Positions 42,108 to 47,177 of a stretch of 47,177 nucleotides of DNA are shown here, piece by piece (position 1 is the first letter of the stretch; each line of letters opens with the position of its first letter). Source of the stretch: Bacteroidales bacterium. Lineage in GTDB: Bacteria > Bacteroidota > Bacteroidia > Bacteroidales > Dysgonomonadaceae. Location: contig JAAYGM010000209.1 in the NCBI GenBank assembly GCA_012727735.1, forward strand, positions 1-47,177, read 5' to 3'. Made by a program: the position numbers and the translations under genes. A model generated the notes under the pieces. The model made no database searches. It was not told the origin of the DNA and worked only from the letters and a program-made list of their open reading frames with translations.

Positions 42108-43094
42108 TTGGAGAAGGAAACAATAGAGCGAACGCTTTTAAACAACCCGTCTATTTTGGAACATATTGATCTATCGGATAATATAAAAATAAACGATGGT
42201 TCGTATGTGGCTTCTGTCGGTTTTTTTGACGGAGTGCACATCGGCCACCGGCATCTCATCAAACAGGTGAAAGAAGAGGCCAAACGGCTCAATCTGCCTT
42301 CGGCAATCATTACTTTTCCCATACATCCGCGAAAGGTACTACAAAAAGATTATCAGCCTGCTCTTTTATGCGGTTACGAAGAAAAGCTGGAGCAGCTGGC
42401 CACTACGCAGATTGATTACTGCATTAGCGTGCCATTCACTCATGATCTTTCTCTTCTGTCTGCCAGGGAGTTTATGGAGAAAGTGCTTAAAAACTATATC
42501 GGCGTCCATACCCTCTTTGTTGGGTATGATCACCGGTTTGGACATAACCGGGAGGATGGTTTCAAAGAGTATAAGCATTATGGAACGGAGATAGGGATGC
42601 GTGTGATCAAGGCTTCGGAATGGCAGATTGAAGGAGAGAACGTGAGTTCTACCAGGATACGCTCATTACTGAAGAAGGGTGAGATATTGAAGGCGAATAG
42701 CCTTTTATCATATAACTATACGTTGTCCGGCAAAATAGTGGAGGGTTATCGGGTAGGAAGAACCATTGGGTTTCCTACGGCGAACATCAGATCGTGGGAG
42801 CGATATAAGGTTGTTCCCGCATTGGGTGTGTATGCTGTATTGGTCCATGTAAGGGATGTGATCTATGAGGGGATGCTCTATATCGGTACACGACCCACCC
42901 TACATGATGACCCGGAAATAAGTGTTGAGGTAAATATTTTCGATTTTAATGCTGATCTCTACAATCAGTCTCTTACAGTGGAGTTTATAGATTTTATCAG
43001 GCCTGACAGGAAATTTGAAGCGATGGACAAACTGGTGGAGCAGATCCACAGGGACAAGATCTCGGTACAACAGCGTTTACTAAAAGAAAAATGA
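42108..43094 (+). CDS. ribF: Bifunctional riboflavin kinase/FAD synthetase
   Basis: This 328-residue enzyme makes FMN and FAD. The N-terminal adenylyltransferase has GFFDGVHIGH and VSSTRIRSLL, and the C-terminal flavokinase has GRTIGFPTANI. The start is TTG at 42108; no ATG occurs before the FDGVHIGH block, so TTG is favoured. No TAnnTTTG is seen just upstream. The next gene overlaps by 4 bp (ATGA). Confidence 0.95.
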   Translation: MEKETIERTLLNNPSILEHIDLSDNIKINDGSYVASVGFFDGVHIGHRHLIKQVKEEAKRLNLPSAIITFPIHPRKVLQKDYQPALLCGYEEKLEQLATTQIDYCISVPFTHDLSLLSAREFMEKVLKNYIGVHTLFVGYDHRFGHNREDGFKEYKHYGTEIGMRVIKASEWQIEGENVSSTRIRSLLKKGEILKANSLLSYNYTLSGKIVEGYRVGRTIGFPTANIRSWERYKVVPALGVYAVLVHVRDVIYEGMLYIGTRPTLHDDPEISVEVNIFDFNADLYNQSLTVEFIDFIRPDRKFEAMDKLVEQIHRDKISVQQRLLKEK

Positions 43095-43918
43095 TAAAAA
43101 CCAGACTACTTAACAACAGAATAGAAATTCCATCACCCGGTCTGGGGACCTACCGTCTTGGAAGAAACGATGAAGAGGTCAGCAGGGCAGTGCGCCACGC
43201 GTTAGATGCTGGATACCGACATATTGATACGGCCTCCTTTTATGACAACGAGATGCCTGTTGGTAAGGCAATCAGGGAGAGTGGTATTCCCAGGGAAGAT
43301 TTGTTCGTCACCACCAAGTTGTGGGGTAGCGATATCCTGGAGGGACGTATAGAGAGGGCTTTTGATGAAAGCATGCGACGACTAGATGTCGGCTATATCG
43401 ATCTTTATCTTGTACACTGGCCTGTGAAGGGGAGGATCGCAGACACCTGGAGAGAAATGGAGCGGATTTATCAAAGCGGAAGGGTGAAAGCTATCGGCGT
43501 GAGTAATCACCTGATACATCATCTGGAGTTACTCCTGAAGGAGGCGGGAATAATGCCGGCAGTCAATCAGGTTGAACTTCATCCTTATCTGGTGATGCAG
43601 GAACTGCAAGATTACTGCCAGGGTAAGGGGATTGTAATCGAGTCCTGGAGTCCTCTGGGAAGCAGTAAAATCCCATTGCTTGCTGATCCGATGCTTCAGG
43701 AAATAGCAAACCGAAAAGGAAAGTCCACTGCACAGGTCATTCTTCGGTGGAACTTACAGAAGCAACTGATTCCGCTGCCCAAATCGTCGGACAGGCAACG
43801 TCAGCGGGAGAATCTCTCTCTCTCTGATTTTAATCTCACAGCCGATGAGATGACTGACATTGACCGGCTGGACAGGAATCTCAGGACCGGTATCCATCCT
43901 GATGCTATCACATTTTAA
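43091..43918 (+). CDS. Aldo/keto reductase
   Basis: This 275-residue NADPH-dependent reductase of the 2,5-didehydrogluconate reductase-like branch shows the catalytic tetrad in DTASFYDNE, TTKLWG and LVHWPVKG, NADPH contacts IGVSNH, and the late PLPKSSDRQRQREN segment. The start overlaps the end of ribF, so translation is probably coupled. The substrate is unknown. Its TAA overlaps the mltG stop on the other strand. Confidence 0.92.
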   Translation: MIKTRLLNNRIEIPSPGLGTYRLGRNDEEVSRAVRHALDAGYRHIDTASFYDNEMPVGKAIRESGIPREDLFVTTKLWGSDILEGRIERAFDESMRRLDVGYIDLYLVHWPVKGRIADTWREMERIYQSGRVKAIGVSNHLIHHLELLLKEAGIMPAVNQVELHPYLVMQELQDYCQGKGIVIESWSPLGSSKIPLLADPMLQEIANRKGKSTAQVILRWNLQKQLIPLPKSSDRQRQRENLSLSDFNLTADEMTDIDRLDRNLRTGIHPDAITF

Positions 43919-44958
43919 TAGATCCCTCTCTCGTTCAGCGCACGTTGGTATGCTCTTGCGTTTCGTGCATGTTCTGCATGGGTGACAGCAAAGTTATGAC
44001 GTCCGGAGAGATCATCCTTGGCACACATAAACAGATAGCCATGCTCCGTGGGAGAGAGTGTCCCGTCAATGGCCCGGATGGAGGCAACTCTTATGGGGCC
44101 CGGGGGTAAACCGGTGTATTTGTAGGTGTTATAGGGTGATTCCACCTCCAGGTGCCTGAAGAGAATGCGGCGCAGTGTGAAATCACCCACAGCGAATTTC
44201 ACCGTCGGATCTGCTTCCAGTCGCATCCCTTTTTTCAGTCGGTTCAGGTAGAGCCCTGCAACTACAGGGTATTCATCGGCATAGGTCACCTCCTCTTCAA
44301 CAACCGATGCCAGCACGGATACCTGCAAGGGTGTCAATCCTAAGTTCTCTGCTTTCTTTCGGCGATCTTCATTCCAGAAACGCTCATACTCCTTCTTCAG
44401 GCGTTTTAACAGGTTGTCTCCACTGGTATCCCAATAGACTTCATAGGTATTCGGGATGAACATTGAGATCAATGTATGTTCATTAAAACCTAACTCTTTT
44501 ACCAGGGAGGTGTCATTGAGTGCAATCAGCAGCGTCAGGCTGTCAAGCATGAGTTGTTCCGAGATCCGTCCTGCCACGTTTTCCATGGTGCGCAGATTGT
44601 TGAACGTCAGTCTGACCGGTGACTGTTTCCCTGAGCGCAACAGGCGTATTACGTCGGGCATCGTCATGTCATCTTCAATCGCATATCTTCCTGTTTTTAC
44701 ACTGTTTGGATAAGACATCCTTTCGGCAAGCAGATGGAATGTTTTTTCGGAAGGTAGCGCTTCTTTCTCCTTCAGCTGGTTAACCACATCGTTATAACTC
44801 TTTTCCTGGTCTATATAGATGTAAATCGTCTCTTCAATGTTAATGGGCTTGAAAATAATACTATATGCAAATACTCCGGCGGCTATGATGAGCAGCACCA
44901 GAATGCCGGTGAACCAGAGAAGCGCACCTCTTTTTTTATTTTTCTTCGTATCTTCCAT
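43915..44958 (-). CDS. mltG: Endolytic murein transglycosylase MltG
   Basis: From the start at 44958 (MEDTKKNKKR) this is 347 residues with one membrane helix (about 12-34), a LysM-like segment and the YceG domain with the catalytic Glu in SVVEEEVTY. MltG cuts nascent glycan strands and sets their length. A 381-residue reading would begin inside the divergent tRNA promoter and is rejected. Confidence 0.93.
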   Translation of the reverse strand: MEDTKKNKKRGALLWFTGILVLLIIAAGVFAYSIIFKPINIEETIYIYIDQEKSYNDVVNQLKEKEALPSEKTFHLLAERMSYPNSVKTGRYAIEDDMTMPDVIRLLRSGKQSPVRLTFNNLRTMENVAGRISEQLMLDSLTLLIALNDTSLVKELGFNEHTLISMFIPNTYEVYWDTSGDNLLKRLKKEYERFWNEDRRKKAENLGLTPLQVSVLASVVEEEVTYADEYPVVAGLYLNRLKKGMRLEADPTVKFAVGDFTLRRILFRHLEVESPYNTYKYTGLPPGPIRVASIRAIDGTLSPTEHGYLFMCAKDDLSGRHNFAVTHAEHARNARAYQRALNERGIY

Positions 44959-44987
44959 ATGTTGCCGGGTTGTCTGTATTTTCAGCA

Positions 44988-44995
44988 CAAAAGTA
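44988..44995 (-). promoter_or_regulatory. -7 promoter element of mltG
   Basis: The minus strand reads TACTTTTG, matching TAnnTTTG, 30 bp before mltG and divergent from the tRNA-Ser promoter. Confidence 0.6.
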
Positions 44996-45025
44996 GAAAG
45001 ATTCATTTGAAAATATCCTATTTTC

Positions 45026-45057
45026 TTTGACAAGTTGAAAACAATCTTGTATATTTG
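45026..45057 (+). promoter_or_regulatory. Promoter of tRNA-Ser
   Basis: TTTG (45026-45029) and TATATTTG (45050-45057) are separated by 20 bp, 26 bp before the tRNA. Confidence 0.75.
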
Positions 45058-45083
45058 CATCCGATTTCAGCAAAAATCATTAC

Positions 45084-45170
45084 GGAAGTGTGGGTGAGTG
45101 GCTGAAACCACCAGTTTGCTAAACTGACGTACGGGTAACTGTACCGGGGGTTCGAATCCCCCCGCTTCCG
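45084..45170 (+). tRNA. tRNA-Ser (GCU)
   Basis: A class II tRNA with acceptor GGAAGTG/CGCTTCC, anticodon loop TTGCTAA with anticodon GCT (45118-45120), a long variable arm (ACGTACGGGTAACTGTAC region), T-arm with TTCGAAT, and discriminator G73, as expected for serine. It reads AGC and AGU codons. CCA is not encoded in full. Confidence 0.96.
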
Positions 45171-45172
45171 CA

Positions 45173-45213
45173 AAGTGGCTGCCTGACAATATGTTGGGCA
45201 GCCACTTTTTTTT
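45173..45213 (+). terminator. Intrinsic terminator after tRNA-Ser
   Basis: AAGTGGCTGCC (45173-45183) pairs perfectly with GGCAGCCACTT (45197-45207), followed by eight T residues. Confidence 0.92.
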
Positions 45214-45315
45214 GTTCTGTTCTGTAGGATGCCTCTTGGTGTGCGTTTATCAATCCAATCTATCACCACGATGAAAAATCTATCAAAAATATGTTGTATA
45301 ACATGTTTTTTGTTG

Positions 45316-45323
45316 TATCTTTG
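45316..45323 (+). promoter_or_regulatory. -7 promoter element of the small gene
   Basis: TATCTTTG is a full match, with TTG about 19 bp upstream. The small gene begins at 45443, giving a leader of roughly 115 nt with no recognised structure. Confidence 0.6.
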
Positions 45324-45442
45324 TATCGATTCGAATGGCAGGCGAGTTATTTGAAATCATTTTCAGGTTATCACTAACATACTGAAAAGGCTTCTAATAG
45401 ACGGTTTGCCGATGATCATCACATATTAAAAAAAAGAATATT

Positions 45443-45654
45443 ATGGAAATCAAAAACCTGACAAGCAGTGAAATTCTTGCGCAGATAAATTATCTGGAGA
45501 AGAACATTTCAAAAGGGTCTGTCACTTATCTGGTAAACAGGATGAACAGGCTAAGAGTGTTGAAAACCAGTTTGCATCGTATGGCAAGCTGAGAAAACGG
45601 ACTGAAAGTCTTAAGCTGAGTGATCTGTATGAGATCACGAACGCTTTTATTTAA
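45443..45654 (+). CDS. Small protein gene, apparently frameshifted
   Basis: ATG at 45443 follows an A-rich ribosome-binding stretch and opens 49 codons (to 45592). From about 45472 the -1 frame is also open, ending at TAA 45652-45654, and its tail (with KSVENQFASYGKLRKRTE) is far more protein-like than the frame-0 tail. A shift in the AAAAGGG at 45511-45517 would give a 70-residue product. This is either a frameshifted gene, programmed slippage or a base-call error. The family is not recognised. A promoter and a terminator flank it. Confidence 0.5.
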
Positions 45655-45681
45655 AATTTTTATTTAATGAATAGATGATTG

Positions 45682-45707
45682 AGGCTGCCTTTCCGGTAGC
45701 TTTTTTT
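45682..45707 (+). terminator. Intrinsic terminator after the small gene
   Basis: GCTGCC (45684-45689) pairs with GGTAGC (45695-45700), with one G-T pair, and is followed by seven T residues. A further hairpin, GTGATCT/AGATCAC (45620-45638), lies within the -1-frame tail of the small gene. Confidence 0.75.
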
Positions 45708-45780
45708 ATTTTATGTAAGTAAATAATAGAAAATGATACCTTTTTTTTACTAATAAGCACGTTGAAATGTGATTTTTATA

Positions 45781-45788
45781 TATCTTTG
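45781..45788 (+). promoter_or_regulatory. -7 promoter element of the aminotransferase gene
   Basis: TATCTTTG is a full match, with TTG at 45762-45764, 46 bp before the start at 45834. Confidence 0.65.
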
Positions 45789-45833
45789 CAGTGTTATCTA
45801 ACAAAATGATTTAACTTATTGAAATTTACAATT

Positions 45834-47027
45834 ATGGATTTATTATCAGCCAGATTAACAGCCCTGTCACCTTCAGAAACATTTGCGATGGCGCAGAAAA
45901 GCAATGAACTGAAAGCTTCGGGTATTGACGTGATTAATATGAGTGTGGGAGAACCTGATTTTACTACGCCCGAGCACATCAAGCAAGCGGCTAAAAAGGC
46001 GATTGACGATAATTACTCATTCTATTCACCTGTAGCCGGTTTTCCTGATCTGAAAAAGGCTGTTTGCGAGAAGCTGAAAAACGAAAATGAGCTGGAATAC
46101 ACCCTTGCCCAGATTGTTGTTTCAGGAGGAGCAAAACAATCACTTTGTAACGTTATTCTATCAATCGTTGACAAGGAAGAGGAGGTGATCATCCCTGCGC
46201 CATACTGGGTGAGTTACCCTGAAATGGTTAAATTGGCGGAAGGGAAATCGATCTTCGTGTATGCAGGTATTGAAAAGGATTTCAAGATTACACCACAGCA
46301 GTTGGAAGAGGCTATCACCCCCAGGACCAAAGCACTGATCCTTTGTTCTCCCTCGAACCCCACGGGGAGTGTCTACACGAAAGAGGAGTTGAAAGCGCTG
46401 GCTGATGTGATTGCACGTCATAAACAGATATATGTGATCGCGGATGAAATTTATGAGCATATTAATTATATAGGACAGCATGAATCTATTGCGCAATTTG
46501 AAAACATTCGTGACCGCGTTGTTGTGGTGAACGGTGTTTCCAAGGGGTATGCAATGACAGGGTGGCGTATTGGATGGATCGCTGCCCCGCAATGGATTGC
46601 CTCTGCCTGTAGCATGCTGCAGGGGCAGTATACCTCAGGGCCCTCTTCAATCTCACAAAAGGCTGCTGTAGCTGCATATACTGGTGATCAGTCCTGTGTG
46701 AGTGAGATGAGAACGGCGTTTGAGAGGCGAAGGAACCTGATCGTGGAACTACTTGGGCAGATACCGGGATTGAAGGTAAATAACCCGATGGGTGCATTTT
46801 ATATTTTCCCGGAGTGTACCGGCTATCTGGGTAAATCATATAATGGAAAAATTATTAAAACTGCCACCGATTTAGCCATGTACCTGTTAGAGGAGGCACA
46901 TGTTGCCTGTGTTGGAGGGGATGCTTTCGGCGCACCCGGATACATCCGCCTCTCTTATGCCACCTCCGATGAGAATATCACGAAAGCCGTTGCGCGTATT
47001 GCTGTAGCGTTGGAGAGACTCAAATAA
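45834..47027 (+). CDS. aspC: Class I/II PLP-dependent aminotransferase (aspartate type)
   Basis: This 397-residue enzyme probably moves amino groups between aspartate and 2-oxoglutarate. Motifs are MSVGEPDF, CSPSNPTGS, DEIYEH and the PLP-lysine segment SKGYAMTGWRIGW, followed by RLSYATSDENI near the C-terminus. ATG at 45834 is preferred over an in-frame TTG five codons upstream because the family begins near LSARL. Other substrates (aromatic amino acids, prephenate) are possible. Confidence 0.92.
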   Translation: MDLLSARLTALSPSETFAMAQKSNELKASGIDVINMSVGEPDFTTPEHIKQAAKKAIDDNYSFYSPVAGFPDLKKAVCEKLKNENELEYTLAQIVVSGGAKQSLCNVILSIVDKEEEVIIPAPYWVSYPEMVKLAEGKSIFVYAGIEKDFKITPQQLEEAITPRTKALILCSPSNPTGSVYTKEELKALADVIARHKQIYVIADEIYEHINYIGQHESIAQFENIRDRVVVVNGVSKGYAMTGWRIGWIAAPQWIASACSMLQGQYTSGPSSISQKAAVAAYTGDQSCVSEMRTAFERRRNLIVELLGQIPGLKVNNPMGAFYIFPECTGYLGKSYNGKIIKTATDLAMYLLEEAHVACVGGDAFGAPGYIRLSYATSDENITKAVARIAVALERLK

Positions 47028-47052
47028 GCGTTATCAGACAACAAAAATATAA

Positions 47053-47090
47053 AGAGGCTGTCTCAAAATAGAGGCAGTCTCTCTTTTTTT
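47053..47090 (+). terminator. Intrinsic terminator after the aminotransferase gene
   Basis: AGAGGCTGTCTC (47053-47064) pairs with GAGGCAGTCTCT (47071-47082) with two G-T pairs; seven T residues follow. Confidence 0.88.
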
Positions 47091-47109
47091 GTACTATGTT
47101 AAAAAGAAC

Positions 47110-47143
47110 GGCAAGTTCTCATTTCTACCAACGAAAACTTGCC
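47110..47143 (-). terminator. Reverse-strand terminator at right edge
   Basis: GGCAAGTTCTC (47110-47120) pairs with GAAAACTTGCC (47133-47143) with one mismatch; the minus strand continues GTTCTTTTT. Just to the right, the minus strand reads eight sense codons then TAA (47177-47151). This could be the 3' end of a gene or insertion sequence lying beyond the window. Confidence 0.45.
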
Positions 47144-47177
47144 TAATTACTTAAAGATTAGTATCTTTAAGTGCCTT

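Overview
The window looks like chromosomal core DNA of a Bacteroidota (Bacteroidales) organism. The evidence is a recurrent TAnnTTTG promoter element with an upstream TTTG or TTG, A-rich ribosome-binding regions in place of clear Shine-Dalgarno sites, lipoproteins with Bacteroidota-type signals, and gene neighbours typical of the phylum: folP-cdaA, glmM next to a DUF4827 lipoprotein, and lptE-TPR-secG behind an orphan sigma-54 activator. A Dysgonomonadaceae/Porphyromonadaceae-like origin is a guess. No phage, plasmid, CRISPR array or complete insertion sequence is visible.

Layout. 1-4.0 kb: a heptamer-periodic repeat, then a redox/stress cluster with a DsrE-like protein, two Crp/Fnr regulators and an atypical thioredoxin with its own flavin reductase. 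4.2-6.2 kb: rpsO and a secreted protein with a carboxypeptidase-regulatory-like domain. 6.3-10.9 kb: a tight five-gene unit nadB-folP-cdaA-recF-DUF721 (NAD, folate, c-di-AMP, DNA repair/replication). 10.9-21.5 kb, minus strand: an outer-membrane protein, secG, a TPR-like protein, lptE, a sigma-54 activator, a lysophospholipid acyltransferase, glmM, a DUF4827 lipoprotein, a DHH/DHHA1 phosphodiesterase, comEC and rpe. 21.9-29.9 kb, plus strand: a TlpA lipoprotein, an amidase, an MCE protein, dnaA, a secreted endonuclease I, a lipoprotein phosphoesterase and rnhB. 29.9-33.6 kb: divergent tex and radA, then tRNA-Cys. 33.7-36.8 kb: a stress coiled-coil protein, then adk-obg-pgeF. 36.9-41.8 kb, minus strand: a superoxide dismutase with a lipoprotein leader, ftsH, rsfS and a double-DUF1080 lipoprotein. 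42.1-47.2 kb: ribF and an aldo/keto reductase, mltG, tRNA-Ser, a small apparently frameshifted gene, and a class I aminotransferase. An unresolved reverse-strand terminator lies at the right edge.

How the genes connect. Most are housekeeping. The nearest thing to a distinct system is the 0.2-4.0 kb cluster. It holds a Crp/Fnr protein with a cysteine-rich N-terminus, a perfect TGTGA-N6-TCACA palindrome between it and a divergent DsrE-like gene, and a second Crp/Fnr protein with a different recognition helix next to two direct repeats. Beyond these lies a thioredoxin-fold protein lacking CxxC, followed by a TrxB-like reductase lacking the usual NADPH 2'-phosphate motif. A second thread is cyclic-di-AMP: the cyclase (cdaA), a DHH/DHHA1 enzyme that could act on pApA or c-di-AMP, and glmM all lie within 10 kb. 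All functions are inferred from reading the sequence; no database search was run.
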